DNA of 64,000 nucleotides from Synechococcus sp. HJ21-Hayes (GTDB lineage: Bacteria; Cyanobacteriota; Cyanobacteriia; PCC-6307; Cyanobiaceae), in NCBI RefSeq assembly GCF_024345835.1, contig NZ_JAGQBW010000002.1:1-64000 (forward strand), in the 5' to 3' direction. This document shows, one piece after another, positions 23,166-33,500 of this stretch (the first letter of the stretch is position 1; the number at the start of each line of letters is the position of its first letter). The notes under the pieces were generated by a model. That model searched no databases and was not told the origin of the DNA. It saw only the letters and a program-made list of their open reading frames with translations. The translations under genes were made by a program, and so were the position numbers.

Positions 23166-24752
23166 ATGGCACTTCGATTCCACCTTCTGCAGTTCGTACG
23201 TCGCCTGGCCAGCAGGATTGCTGGTATCGCCGAGCATTGGGCCTTCCACTTGGACCCAAGCCGTTCACTTCCAGCTCGGGCTAGGCGATCGGCTATCAGC
23301 TTGGCTGCTGCGGAGATATCGCCTACCCAAATTGATGAAGAAAAGCCCTATGAACTGATACCCCTTCTCAACGATGCTGGAGAAGTGCAGGCCGGGGCTT
23401 TTGCCTACGGCCTGGAGGAATCAATGCAGATGATCGAATTCCTCCGAACTGAAAGCTTGTATGGGTCTGGGACTGCAGCCAGTCAGTCAGTGAGCGGAGT
23501 GGTTGGCGACTTCGCAGCAAAACTCACCCCCTCGATGGCTGCTGCCGTGCAGACCGGCCAACTGATGCGGATCGTCGGGCCGGCCTCAGTCGTTGATGGG
23601 CTGGCTAAAGGAACCATGACAATGATGCAGAGCGGAGGCAACAATCTCGGTGGCGTCCTAGTTCAGGGCTCCTCAAAGATCGTCGGGCAGGCCCGCTTTT
23701 CCCCAGCAGCTGGTGTTCTCGCCCCACTGGTGGTCTATCAGGCTATTCACGCCATCGTTGGCACACAGCAGCTCAATGAGATCAATCGCAGGCTCGCCAA
23801 CATTGAGCAGACCTTGTCAAGAATCGTTCAGAGGCAGAACGCCAAAGATATCGGCGAAGTCATCGCTGCGGCCTTAACCCTTCAGGACATCCTTGCTGAG
23901 CATGCCCACACCGGTCACTTCAATGCTCAGATGCAGGACCGCATTTCCCATTGCGAACGGGATCTGCGTGCCCATTTGGAACGCCTGAAGATTCTCAAGG
24001 CCAACTTCCACGACAAGATCAACCAAGCACGTCAACGTGCCCGGAAGAGAGAAAAGCCCCTTGAGCTTGCGGGGTTGATTAAAGAAGAAGGTGATCAGTT
24101 CGGTCAGGACACGCGTCTGCTGGTCGCTCTCTGCGCTGCTGTCATTCAGCTGGAGCAGGGATTGATGCTCATCGCACTGGAGCATCACCCTGAAAGCCTT
24201 GCCTATCGGCAGAAGCAGATGGTGGCTCAGGTCAACCAATGTCGCGAAACACTTGCGGACATGTTGGATCTGTCTGAAATCAAGAGTGAGATCAAGCTCT
24301 GCCTCGACGACATGAACTGGTGGCAGCGCAATCTGTTTGACCGTAGTGCTGCTCATTTATTGAAGCAAGCCTCCGAGCTTCCGCTCGACGCGAGCCCGGT
24401 CAAGTCTTTGCCAGAGCACCAAGGAGGAGGCATGTTGATCTGGAAGGATAATGAGCGAGGGATACAAGTTCGCGCTGTTGCGGCGGCGCAGCTTGAGACA
24501 AGTAGCGAGAGCTCTGATGGGGATCCAGAGGAATGGCCAGAACCTGCATACATAGCCCTCGCGCCATCAACGAGTCTTCGCGTTGGGGAGACTTACAAGC
24601 TTGATATTCATAACTCAAGCCCTCTTGAGGAATGGAGCAAACGCGATGTGCCTATTCGCATCCTCAAGTGCACTGGAGTGGGTGAATGGGTTGGGATGCG
24701 AATGGACATTCCCGAGGTTGCGTTGGTCGAGATCTTTGTGAGGAACAACTGA
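23166..24752 (+). CDS. Uncharacterised 528-aa DISARM-operon protein, hydrophobic and coiled-coil
   Basis: Not a recognised family. The start is 2 nt after the drmD stop and the stop is 3 nt before drmMI, so it is translated with them. Layout: a basic N-terminus (1-45); a Gly/Ala/Met-rich region (about 110-175); a hydrophobic helix (AAGVLAPLVVYQAIHAIVG, about 178-197); a long coiled coil (NEINRRLANIEQTLSRIVQR onward, to about 330); and an acidic C-terminal region of predicted beta type (about 430-528, with ALAPSTSLRVGETYKLDI). Enclosed in the operon, it is a candidate DISARM accessory or membrane-acting effector. No catalytic motif is visible; the function is open. Confidence 0.75.
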   Translation: MALRFHLLQFVRRLASRIAGIAEHWAFHLDPSRSLPARARRSAISLAAAEISPTQIDEEKPYELIPLLNDAGEVQAGAFAYGLEESMQMIEFLRTESLYGSGTAASQSVSGVVGDFAAKLTPSMAAAVQTGQLMRIVGPASVVDGLAKGTMTMMQSGGNNLGGVLVQGSSKIVGQARFSPAAGVLAPLVVYQAIHAIVGTQQLNEINRRLANIEQTLSRIVQRQNAKDIGEVIAAALTLQDILAEHAHTGHFNAQMQDRISHCERDLRAHLERLKILKANFHDKINQARQRARKREKPLELAGLIKEEGDQFGQDTRLLVALCAAVIQLEQGLMLIALEHHPESLAYRQKQMVAQVNQCRETLADMLDLSEIKSEIKLCLDDMNWWQRNLFDRSAAHLLKQASELPLDASPVKSLPEHQGGGMLIWKDNERGIQVRAVAAAQLETSSESSDGDPEEWPEPAYIALAPSTSLRVGETYKLDIHNSSPLEEWSKRDVPIRILKCTGVGEWVGMRMDIPEVALVEIFVRNN

Positions 24753-24755
24753 CCC

Positions 24756-27700
24756 ATGCCCCGTCGCCCCTCCACTACTGACCCCGAACTCCTGGCCCAC
24801 CAGCAGTGGCTGGGCTATCTCCAGCCCGTGGGCTTGGTGGTGGCTCCTGCAGCAATGCAGGACGCCGGTTGGGTGGTGGCCCGCAGCGGCAGTGAGCTGA
24901 TCGAGCGGCAGCAGCGCTACCGAGATGGCCTCGAACCCCTGGGCGGAGACGACGACGATGCGGATGAGCGAGAGCTGGGCTTTACCGGCATCGAGACCTT
25001 GTTGGTGGAGCAACTGGGCTGGGGCACCGATCAGGTGCAGAGCGACCCGAAGCTGATTGAGGGCTACACCAGAGAGCTGCCTGAACTGGGGGAAACGCTG
25101 CAACCGACGGCAGTGGTTCCAGTCGCCAGCGGCGAAGGCGCGCAGCTGCTGGTGCAGGAATTGCCACTGCTCATGCCACTAGATCAAAAGCTCACCGCTG
25201 GTGAGCACCTCTGGAGGGCTTCACCGCAGGAACGCTTTGAGCGCCTGCTGCGCGAAACGGGGGTGGAAGCGGGGCTGCTGTTCAACGGCGCCCAGCTGCG
25301 GCTGGTGGTGGCACCCAAGGGGGAAAGCTCCGGCTATCTCACCTTCCCGCTGGCGGATCTGGCGGAGGTGAGCGGCCGGCTGATGTTCTCGGGGCTGGAT
25401 CTACTGCTGGGGCAGAGCCATGTGTTCCTCGATCCCGATGGCTACCGCCTGAGCGATGTGCTCAAAAAAAGCCGAAGCTTCCAGGCGGTGGTGAGCAATG
25501 CCCTGGCCGATCAGGTGCTGGCGGCGCTGTGGGATCTGCTGCGGGGCTTCCAGCAGGCCGATGAGCTGAGCCAGCGGCAAGACATTGAACTGCTGGGCGA
25601 CTTGCCCGAGCGGGATGCCCAGCAGCTCTATGGCGGCTTGATCACCATGCTGATGCGGCTGGTGTTCCTGCTCTACGCCGAAGACGAAGCGCTGATGCCC
25701 AGCGATGCGGTCTACGAGCAGAACTACAAGCTCAGCGGCATCTACGAGCAGTTGCAGCAGGACGAGAGCGAATACCCCGACACCATGGAGCAGCGGTTCG
25801 GGGCGTGGGCCGGGCTGATGAGCCTGTGCCGGCTGGTGTTCGATGGTGGCGGACCCACGGCCGACTACCTACCGGCACGCCACGGCCAGCTATTTGATCC
25901 GGCCGTGTACCCCTGGCTGGAGAGCCCGTGGATCAGCGACGGCGTGGTGCTGGCGCTGTTGCGCAACTTGCTGATCGTGAATGGCGAGCGCATCAGCTAC
26001 CGCGCCCTCGATGTGGAGCAGATCGGCTCGGTGTATGAGGGGATCATGGGCTACGCGGTGCGCCGCATCCCCGGCCGCTGCATCGGCCTCAAGAGCAAGC
26101 CCCAGGGGGCCAAGAAACAGCTAACCACGGCGGTGGATCTCGATGCCCTGCTGGCTATGCCCGGCGGCAAACGCAAGGCCTGGCTTGAAGAGGAGGCCGG
26201 CACAACTCTGCCGCCGAAATCTGCAACGGCGTTGAAGGACGCCAGCAGCGAAGCCGAGCTGCTGGAAGCCCTGGCCCCGCGCATCAACCGCGAGCTGTTC
26301 GATGGCCCCCAGGCGGCCGGCGGCCTGGTGTTCCAACCCACCGAAGAGCGCCGCCGCAGCGGCAGTCACTACACACCCCGTTCACTCACAAGGCCGATCG
26401 TGGAGGAGGCCCTGCGCCCCTGGCTGGAGCGCTGTGAGCATCGCCCCACAGCAGCCCAGATCCTCGACCTGAAGATCTGCGATCCGGCTATGGGCTCAGG
26501 AGCCTTCTTGGTGGAGAGCTGCCGCTTCCTGGCCGAACTGCTGGAGCTGGCCTGGAACCGGGAGGGTTTGCCTGATGCCCTCAAGCCCGGCGGCCACGCC
26601 CACGGCGAAGAACCACTGATCTACGCCCGCCGGCTGATCGCCCAGAGCTGCCTGTATGGGGTCGACAAGAACCCGTTTGCGGTGAACCTGGCCCGCCTCA
26701 GCCTCTGGCTGGTGAGCCTGAGCAAGGACGCGCCGTTCACCTTCGTGGATCACGCCCTGAAGTGCGGCGATTCGCTGGTGGGCATGGAGCGATCCGAGAT
26801 CGAGAAGGCCATCAAGGGCGCCAGCCTGCAGCGCGAGATCCAGATGGCCTATCTCGATCAGGTGCGCCAACAGGAGGCCAGGAGCTTCGCGCTGTTCCAT
26901 GTCGATAGCCGCAGCGATGCCGACGACGAACAGAAGCGCCAGGCTCTTGATTCGCTGAATGCCAGCACCGCCTACCTGCGCACGGTGGGTGATCTGCTGG
27001 TGGCGGCGTTCTTCAACGGCAAGAAGCCGAAAGACCGCGAAGCCCTAAAGAATCTGTATCTGGAGGCCACGCTGCAACACAGCTCAGTGTCGGAGCTGGA
27101 GGACGAGCTGGCGGAACCGCTGGAGCGACTTCGCGAGGGCGAGAAGGGCATTCAGCCCCTGCATTGGGGACTCGCCTTCCCGGACGTCTTTAAGAGAGAA
27201 AGCCCAGGCTTTGACGTGTTCATCGGCAACCCCCCATATCTAGGAGGGCGACTCATCGCAAGCGCCCTGGGTGATGCCTACACCCCATTGCTTAAAAGTG
27301 TCCTGAGGATACGAAAAAGCTCGGCAGATCTTTCAGTTTATTTTGTTGCTAGAGCTTCTAGGGCCATCTCCGAATCCGGGGGAATTGCACTTATCACTAC
27401 CAAGTCAATCAAAGAGGGAGATACTCGGCCCGTTTTTCAAGACATTCTTGAGGAGATGCAGTTGAGCATCTTCTATGCAACGACATCGAGGCTTTGGCCG
27501 GGAGATGCTGGCACTTCTTATGTATCTTTTGCGATGACAAGGGGTGCATACAAGGGACCAAAGCTTTTAGATGGTATTTCTGCGTCAAATATATCATCGT
27601 CACTTCAGGCAGAAGATTCAGAGGCTAATCCAATGGTGCTTTTCGGGAAAATTCACGCCTCTCGCGGCATTACATTAATGGGAGAAGGCTTTATTTTATC

Positions 27701-28865
27701 CCGAAATGAGGAGCAGGAAATAATCGAACTGGAACCCAAGTGTAGAGATGTGATCAAATTCTACACAGGCTCAGAGGATATGCTCAATAGAGTTGGCGAA
27801 GAATTCCCCCGCTTTTGCATAGACTATGGCGACATGCCAGAGAACCTGGCATCATCCTACGAACCCACTTTCGCCAGGCTAAAGGCCCTGGTCAAGCCCT
27901 CGCGCGACAAGCTATCCAAGCAAATTCACGAGCACTGCTTCTGGAAGCACTGGGACAAAAGATTAGACTTTTTTGCATGCCTATCTGAAGTAAGCGTCGC
28001 GATCGTAATACCACGCGTCGCCAAGTATATGCTGCTAGAACGCCATGAAGAAGTTCGCGACAAGCTCTATAGCGATTCAGTGAATGTCTTGGCATGCGGA
28101 GACTGGGAAGTTTATTCGGCCCTGCAGTCAAGGGTCCACGAAGCATGGGTGAACAAGTTCAAATCCTCTAGGGATGCTCGTATAATCTATAACGTCAAAA
28201 GTTGCTTCAGGACATTCCCGTTGCCAAGGCAGTTAGCCCACTTACCAGTAGAGGCCCCTTCGGCTTCTTGCCTCGAACCGCTTAGGGCCTCGGGTTCAAC
28301 ATACTATCGGCGTCGACTTGATGCAGTCACGAAATACAATGAAGGATTGACCATGATCTACAACCGCTTCCACGATCCATTTGAAACTAGTTGCGACCTC
28401 CTGGAGCTGCGCCGCCTCCACAGCGTGATGGATCAGGCGGTGCTAGTCGCCTACGGCTGGAGCGATGTGCCCACCGCCTGCGGCTTCGGGCTCGACTACT
28501 TCGAAACCGAAGACAACGCCACGCTCCCCGATGAGCTGCAGGAGCGCATCGACAGCGGCGAACTGTTCTTCTGGGACGCCAGCGACGCGCTGGATTTCCA
28601 GGGCCAGCTGCATGCCCATGGCGCCATCACCGGCCGCCGCAAGCTGCCCTGGCGCTACCGCTGGCCCGATGTCGTGCGCGACGACGTGCTCGCCCGCCTG
28701 CTGACGCTGAATGCCGAGCGCTACGCCGAGGAGGTGGCCCAGGGGCTGCATGGCAAGGGGGGCAAGAAAGCTGCACCAGCGGCAGCGGGGGACGGGAAAC
28801 GGCGCGGCCGCCCGCCGAAAGCGGCCCTGGCCACCGATGGACAGCAGATCGGACTGGCCCTATGA
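24756..28865 (+). CDS. drmMI: DISARM DNA methyltransferase DrmMI
   Basis: A 1369-aa protein of the PglX/BREX-like N6-adenine methyltransferase class. It has an SAM-binding motif CDPAMGSGAFLVE at about residue 575 and the catalytic NPPY (FIGNPPYLGGR) at about 824. The ~550-residue N-terminal part is typical of the long class 1 enzyme. In DISARM it marks host DNA so that self is spared. From about 27.25 to 28.37 kb (residues ~835-1205, the likely target-recognition region) DNA is clearly AT-rich with different codon choice, and both flanks return to high GC. This suggests replacement of the specificity region. The tail is basic (KRRGRPPKA). Confidence 0.92.
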   Translation: MPRRPSTTDPELLAHQQWLGYLQPVGLVVAPAAMQDAGWVVARSGSELIERQQRYRDGLEPLGGDDDDADERELGFTGIETLLVEQLGWGTDQVQSDPKLIEGYTRELPELGETLQPTAVVPVASGEGAQLLVQELPLLMPLDQKLTAGEHLWRASPQERFERLLRETGVEAGLLFNGAQLRLVVAPKGESSGYLTFPLADLAEVSGRLMFSGLDLLLGQSHVFLDPDGYRLSDVLKKSRSFQAVVSNALADQVLAALWDLLRGFQQADELSQRQDIELLGDLPERDAQQLYGGLITMLMRLVFLLYAEDEALMPSDAVYEQNYKLSGIYEQLQQDESEYPDTMEQRFGAWAGLMSLCRLVFDGGGPTADYLPARHGQLFDPAVYPWLESPWISDGVVLALLRNLLIVNGERISYRALDVEQIGSVYEGIMGYAVRRIPGRCIGLKSKPQGAKKQLTTAVDLDALLAMPGGKRKAWLEEEAGTTLPPKSATALKDASSEAELLEALAPRINRELFDGPQAAGGLVFQPTEERRRSGSHYTPRSLTRPIVEEALRPWLERCEHRPTAAQILDLKICDPAMGSGAFLVESCRFLAELLELAWNREGLPDALKPGGHAHGEEPLIYARRLIAQSCLYGVDKNPFAVNLARLSLWLVSLSKDAPFTFVDHALKCGDSLVGMERSEIEKAIKGASLQREIQMAYLDQVRQQEARSFALFHVDSRSDADDEQKRQALDSLNASTAYLRTVGDLLVAAFFNGKKPKDREALKNLYLEATLQHSSVSELEDELAEPLERLREGEKGIQPLHWGLAFPDVFKRESPGFDVFIGNPPYLGGRLIASALGDAYTPLLKSVLRIRKSSADLSVYFVARASRAISESGGIALITTKSIKEGDTRPVFQDILEEMQLSIFYATTSRLWPGDAGTSYVSFAMTRGAYKGPKLLDGISASNISSSLQAEDSEANPMVLFGKIHASRGITLMGEGFILSRNEEQEIIELEPKCRDVIKFYTGSEDMLNRVGEEFPRFCIDYGDMPENLASSYEPTFARLKALVKPSRDKLSKQIHEHCFWKHWDKRLDFFACLSEVSVAIVIPRVAKYMLLERHEEVRDKLYSDSVNVLACGDWEVYSALQSRVHEAWVNKFKSSRDARIIYNVKSCFRTFPLPRQLAHLPVEAPSASCLEPLRASGSTYYRRRLDAVTKYNEGLTMIYNRFHDPFETSCDLLELRRLHSVMDQAVLVAYGWSDVPTACGFGLDYFETEDNATLPDELQERIDSGELFFWDASDALDFQGQLHAHGAITGRRKLPWRYRWPDVVRDDVLARLLTLNAERYAEEVAQGLHGKGGKKAAPAAAGDGKRRGRPPKAALATDGQQIGLAL

Positions 28866-28875
28866 AGACCGACCC

Positions 28876-29430
28876 ATGGCCAGCCGCCCGAGACGCCTGA
28901 TCACCACCATGCCCCGATCCACTGGCCCAACCAGCAAGCCCGCCGCGGAAATCGGCAAAACCACGGCCCGGCGGTTTCCGCTGGTGCACAAGCTGATTCA
29001 CTTCGCCGATCTGCGCAACTTCTATCGGGAGATGCGGGAAGCCCTGATCTCCGCCAACCGCCGAGCCGGGGCCCAGCAGGGTCTGGTGACCAAGGCCAAG
29101 AACAAGATCGCCCTGCTGGAGGCGGAGATGAACCTGCTGGAACAGGAACGGGACGACCTTCTCTCCTATCGCCAACGGGTGGAGGAGGAGGCCAATCAGA
29201 TATCCGCCGTGCTGCCCCGCCTCAAGGGCCGGTTGTTGCAGGTGCAGCAGATCGAGCAGGCCCTAGAGAACCTGGCCGATATCAAGGAGGCGGTCGACCA
29301 GCAAGAGCGTGCCCATGGTGGCCCCACCGGCCAGTCGATCCAGGATCTCAAGCTTGCGGTGGAGCGGCTACTGGAGCGGGCCGATGCCGTTGAGTTCTTC
29401 GAGGAATCGATCGATGACGACCAAGCCTGA
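28876..29430 (+). CDS. Coiled-coil protein in DISARM operon
   Basis: A 184-aa protein from the ATG at 28876, 10 nt after drmMI; a longer frame overlaps drmMI out of phase and is ignored. After a basic N-terminus and RFPLVHKLIHFADLRNFYRE it is one long coiled coil (KAKNKIALLEAEMNLLEQER, later RVEEEANQISAVLPRLKGRL). The C-terminus is acidic ([11 protein letters not shown]). No known family. Its end overlaps the next start by 17 bp, so it belongs to the operon. It may be a structural or bridging partner; no enzyme motif is visible. Confidence 0.7.
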   Translation: MASRPRRLITTMPRSTGPTSKPAAEIGKTTARRFPLVHKLIHFADLRNFYREMREALISANRRAGAQQGLVTKAKNKIALLEAEMNLLEQERDDLLSYRQRVEEEANQISAVLPRLKGRLLQVQQIEQALENLADIKEAVDQQERAHGGPTGQSIQDLKLAVERLLERADAVEFFEESIDDDQA

Positions 29431-29920
29431 GCCCCGCCGCCGCCGCGGCACGCCGATCAGCGACAGCCTTGGCGCCGATCTCCACACCCTGGGCACCGTC
29501 CTTGCCAACCACACCCGCGGCCTCGACGACTACCTCCAGCGCCAAGCCGGCCGGATCGAGGAACGCCATGGCAATCTCCTTTCTGAATCCGCCGAAATCC
29601 TCCTACCCCCGGGGCAGGATCTCGATACCCTCACTGCCGGGGAGTTGCAGAACATCTGCCGGCAGCAGCGGTTGCGTGGATGGTCGAAGCTGCGCCGCAG
29701 CGAACTGATCGCCTTCCTCAAGGAGAGGTTGGGCACTGAGCTGGAGGCCCCAGCCATCTCAGCGCCTTCCTATCCCCACGATGCCAACCGCATCGAGCGT
29801 TTGCTCCTGCTGTTGCTGCAGAAACTAGGCACCGCCACCGAAGTGATCAATGACGCCTGGCAAGGGCAAGGGGACCAAACTGCTGGCCAGCCTGGCTCCG
29901 CGAGCACAATGGAACGATGA
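29414..29920 (+). CDS. Small protein with Rho_N/SAP-like helix-extended fold
   Basis: A 168-aa protein from the ATG at 29414, inside the end of the previous gene. Residues about 75-110 ([35 protein letters not shown]) match the Rho N-terminal/SAP-type pattern of nucleic-acid-binding helices. A basic start ([11 protein letters not shown]) and a leucine-rich segment ([16 protein letters not shown]) flank it. Its stop overlaps the MNT start as ATGA. DNA or RNA binding is inferred only from the fold. Not a standard DISARM gene. Confidence 0.65.
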   Translation: MTTKPEPRRRRGTPISDSLGADLHTLGTVLANHTRGLDDYLQRQAGRIEERHGNLLSESAEILLPPGQDLDTLTAGELQNICRQQRLRGWSKLRRSELIAFLKERLGTELEAPAISAPSYPHDANRIERLLLLLLQKLGTATEVINDAWQGQGDQTAGQPGSASTMER

Positions 29921-30228
29921 GCCTCGCCCTTGCCAAGCCCCAGCTGGACGCCATCGCCGACGCCTGCCGGCGGCATCACGTGGCGCGACTGGATGTGTTT
30001 GGCTCGGTGCTGAGGCCCGATTACCGGCCTGGAGAAAGCGACATCGACCTGCTGGTGGAGTTCCTGCCACTTGATCCCGGCAGGCTCTACAAGGCCTACT
30101 TCGCTCTCCTCAACGACCTGCGCCTGGGCCTGGCTACGGAAGTCGATCTGGTGATGGCCGATGCCGTCCGCAATCCTTACGTCAAACAAAGCATCGAGGC
30201 CAGCAAGCAGCAGATCTATGCAGCGTGA
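29917..30228 (+). CDS. mntA: MNT-type nucleotidyltransferase antitoxin (MntA-like)
   Basis: A 103-aa protein. The minimal nucleotidyltransferase signature is [20 protein letters not shown] (about 29-48), with GS and the D-x-D metal site, followed by a third Asp in EVDLVMAD. In MntA/HepT modules this enzyme adds AMP to the HEPN toxin and disables it. The start overlaps the preceding stop by ATGA, and the HEPN gene starts inside its last codons. Embedded in the DISARM operon between drmMI and drmA, it is transcribed with defence genes. Confidence 0.88.
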   Translation: MSLALAKPQLDAIADACRRHHVARLDVFGSVLRPDYRPGESDIDLLVEFLPLDPGRLYKAYFALLNDLRLGLATEVDLVMADAVRNPYVKQSIEASKQQIYAA

Positions 30229-30574
30229 CCCCCGGGCCTATCTCAGCGACATCCTGGAGGCCGCAGCTGCCATTCAGGAAGCAACGAGCACGATTGATGA
30301 AGCTGGCTATGGCAACTCGAGGCTGATTCGCTCGGCCGTCGAGCGTGAGTTCATCATCATCGGTGAAGCCTTGAAGCTGATCTCACAGCGAGATCCACAA
30401 CTATTCGCGGCGATCCCAGAAGGGCGACAAATCATCGACTTCCGCAACCTGCTCACCCACGAGTATCTGAATGTGAGTGTTCAGGTGGTCTGGGGTGCCA
30501 TCCAAACGGATCTGCCAGTTCTGATCGACCACTGCACGCAGCTGCTCAGCCAGCTCAACGTGGAACTCACCTGA
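30218..30574 (+). CDS. hepT: HEPN ribonuclease toxin (HepT-like, DUF86)
   Basis: A 118-aa helical protein from the ATG at 30218, overlapping mntA by 11 bp. The catalytic motif is RNLLTHEY (about residues 80-87), exactly the R-x4-H-x-Y form whose Tyr is AMPylated by MntA in the characterised system. [12 protein letters not shown] and a leading [15 protein letters not shown] complete the family pattern. Active HEPN toxins cleave tRNA or mRNA. drmA starts 3 nt after its stop. It may guard the defence operon or act as an abortive-infection branch; this is inference. Confidence 0.88.
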   Translation: MQRDPRAYLSDILEAAAAIQEATSTIDEAGYGNSRLIRSAVEREFIIIGEALKLISQRDPQLFAAIPEGRQIIDFRNLLTHEYLNVSVQVVWGAIQTDLPVLIDHCTQLLSQLNVELT

Positions 30575-30577
30575 ACC

Positions 30578-33500
30578 ATGACCTCCTCCGCCGAAATCCG
30601 TCAACATCTCGTCGATGCCCTTCGCATCGACTTGATCGGACCCAGTTGGGATGACGTCGCTCGGCGCCATGAACAGATCAACCAACCGCCATCGGTGCGT
30701 TACACCACCGGCTTCCTGGTGCCCCATGTGTTTCAGCAGGAGGCCGGCCGCACCACAAAAGAAGAGCAGCTTTCTTTCTCCGATCTCGCTGGGGAAGAAC
30801 CCAGCAACGACGCCTCCAATCGCCTGGAGAAGAAAGAGAAAGAAGACGACGCCAACGACACCCTCGATCAGGCCAACACCCGCCGCAGCTGGTTTCCCTC
30901 CTCCCTTGGCCTGAGCTTTATCGCCAATCAGGGCGCCAGCTTGGTGGTGGTTGTGAGCTGGGGGGATTACAGCGCACCTGTAGAAGGAGACAAAGACAAG
31001 ATCTGGACCCGCACGCCCCAGCGTCAAAGCATCAGTTTTGAAATTGATGCTCCCGGCACCAGCCCAGATATCCCTCTGGAAGGCAATCCACAAGGCTTGT
31101 GTCTGCGCTGGATCGCCCGGCCGGCACCAAAAAAGCTCAACTATCCAAGCGATCAACTTTCTGTCTCGCTCTTTCTGCTCAACAAGCGCGAGTCACCGCC
31201 CAAACAGATCCGTTATCGCGATCCAGTCACGGCTTTCCAGGCGGAGCTCTCGCTCCGTTGCCAAGCAGGCTTTCCGCCCCGCCGCGATGCGCTGCAGCAG
31301 GCCGCCAAGGATCCCGATGAACGCCTGGCGGCCCTTCAATACCGGCGCGATTACTGCTTTGCCAGCGGTCACAACGTTGCAGTAATTGCTGCCGATATCC
31401 CAGAAGGCAACCCTGCCATCTGCCACACCCTCACCACCACCTGGCTACCAACAGCCCGGGTCTACCGCACGCTGCCAGAGCCACCCGCCGGCACCAACGT
31501 GCCGATGGATATGGAGGCCCTAGCGGATCTAGCCCGGAGCGAACGCATCGGGCAGGAGCTGATGCCGATGGTGAAGGCCTACCGGGCATGGATAACCCAG
31601 CAACCCAAACACCCCATTAGCGATCCAGCTCAGAACGAAACCGCCAAGCAGCTCCGGGCCCAGGCAGAAGACTGCGCCAGGCGCATTGAAAGCGGGATCA
31701 AGCTGCTCAGTGATCCCTTGGTGCGAGAGGCCTTCCGCACCATGAACCTGGTGATGGCCCGCGCCAGCCGGCAGCGGAGTGCCTTCAGCGCCAAGGTGCC
31801 GCCCGATCAAATCGGCATTGCACCAAACACCCGCAGCCCCAAGTGGCGCTTCTTCCAGCTGGCTTTTGTACTGATGAACCTGCCTGGTCTCGCCACACCA
31901 GACACCCCAGAAGGCCGGTTAGATCGTGAAGCCGTTGAACTGCTGTTCTTCCCCACCGGTGGCGGCAAAACCGAGGCCTACCTGGGTCTTGCCGCGTTCA
32001 CCCTGGTGCATCGCCGCCTGCAGAACCCAGGGATTGAATCAGCCGGCCTCACCGTGTTGATGCGCTACACCCTGCGGCTGCTCACCCTCGATCAGCTCGG
32101 CCGTGCTGCCACCTTGATCTGCGCATTGGAGCTGGAGCGGCTCAAGCGCGCTGAACAAGATTTCCCCTATCCGCTGGGTGAATGGCCCTTTGAGATCGGC
32201 ATGTGGGTGGGCAAGGCCGCCACGCCAAACAAGCTGGGCGGTCCGGGCGACAGCGATCAGCAATCCACCCATGCCGTTCTCAACAACTGGAAATCAGGCA
32301 AGCGCGAGCGTCCGATCCCGATCGAAACCTGCCCCTGGTGCAACCGACCCCTGCAGCCTGAGGGGTTTCATCTGCTGCCTCCCAAGAATCCCGATCGGCT
32401 TGAGATCTACTGCCGCGAGCCCAGATCGCCAGAAGCCAAACAGGAATTTGCCCACATGGGTCCGTGCGCTTTCCACAAGGGCACACCACTACCGGTGCTG
32501 CCGGTGGATGAGCAGATCTACCGCCGCCTGCCCTGCTTCCTGATCGCCACGATCGATAAGTTCGCTGCCCTGCCTTGGGTTGGTAAAACCTCGTCCCTCT
32601 TTGGCAATGTCAGCACTTATCAGTTGCCCACCGGCAGTGGCGCTGCAGGTTTCTGGGGGCCATCTGAGAAGGCGGCTGGTGGGCTCAAGATTCCCCACGG
32701 CCGGCTGCTGCCACCAGCGCTCGTCATCCAGGACGAACTTCATCTAATCAGTGGACCGCTCGGCACCCTCGCTGGCCTCTATGAAACGGTGATCGAGGCT
32801 CTGATGCGTCCAGACGCCTCCACGCCGCCGCCCAAGATCATCGCCTCCACCGCCACCGTGCGTAGGGCTGAGGCTCAGATCAAGGCCCTATTTGCCCGCA
32901 GCCAGGTGCGCATCTTTCCGCCGCCAGGCCCGGAGCGTGATGACAACTTCTTCTCGCGCACGATTCAAGATCGAGACCAAGCCCGTCTCTACGTAGGTCT
33001 CTCCGCGCCGGGCCGAAATCTCAAAGGCGTGCTGCTGCGCTCCTACCTGGGCCTGATGGCTGCAGCTCAGAAGGGCTGGAACGACAACAAGGCCATGGGT
33101 GCAAGCAACCCAGCCGATCCCTACATGACCCTGCTTGGCTACTTCTCCAACCTCAAGGAGCTGGGCGTCACCCGCAGCATCTTGGAAGACGAACTCGGTG
33201 GCCAGCTGGAACAATTTGCCAAAAACCGAGCCCTTGATATGGAGGGCTTCATTAACCCTTTTGCTACTCGTAAGCGGCCCAATGAACCGCAGGAGCTCAC
33301 CTCTCGCGTCAACACCGCCAAGATCAGCAGCACTAAAGATCGGCTCTCCAAGCCCTACGTCGATAAGGACCACCTCGATGTGGCCCTAGCCACCAACATG
33401 ATTTCGGTGGGCCTCGACATCTCTCGCCTGGGTCTGATGGTGGTGCTCAACCAACCGAAAACCGCCGCCGAGTACATCCAGGCCACCAGCCGCGTTGGCC

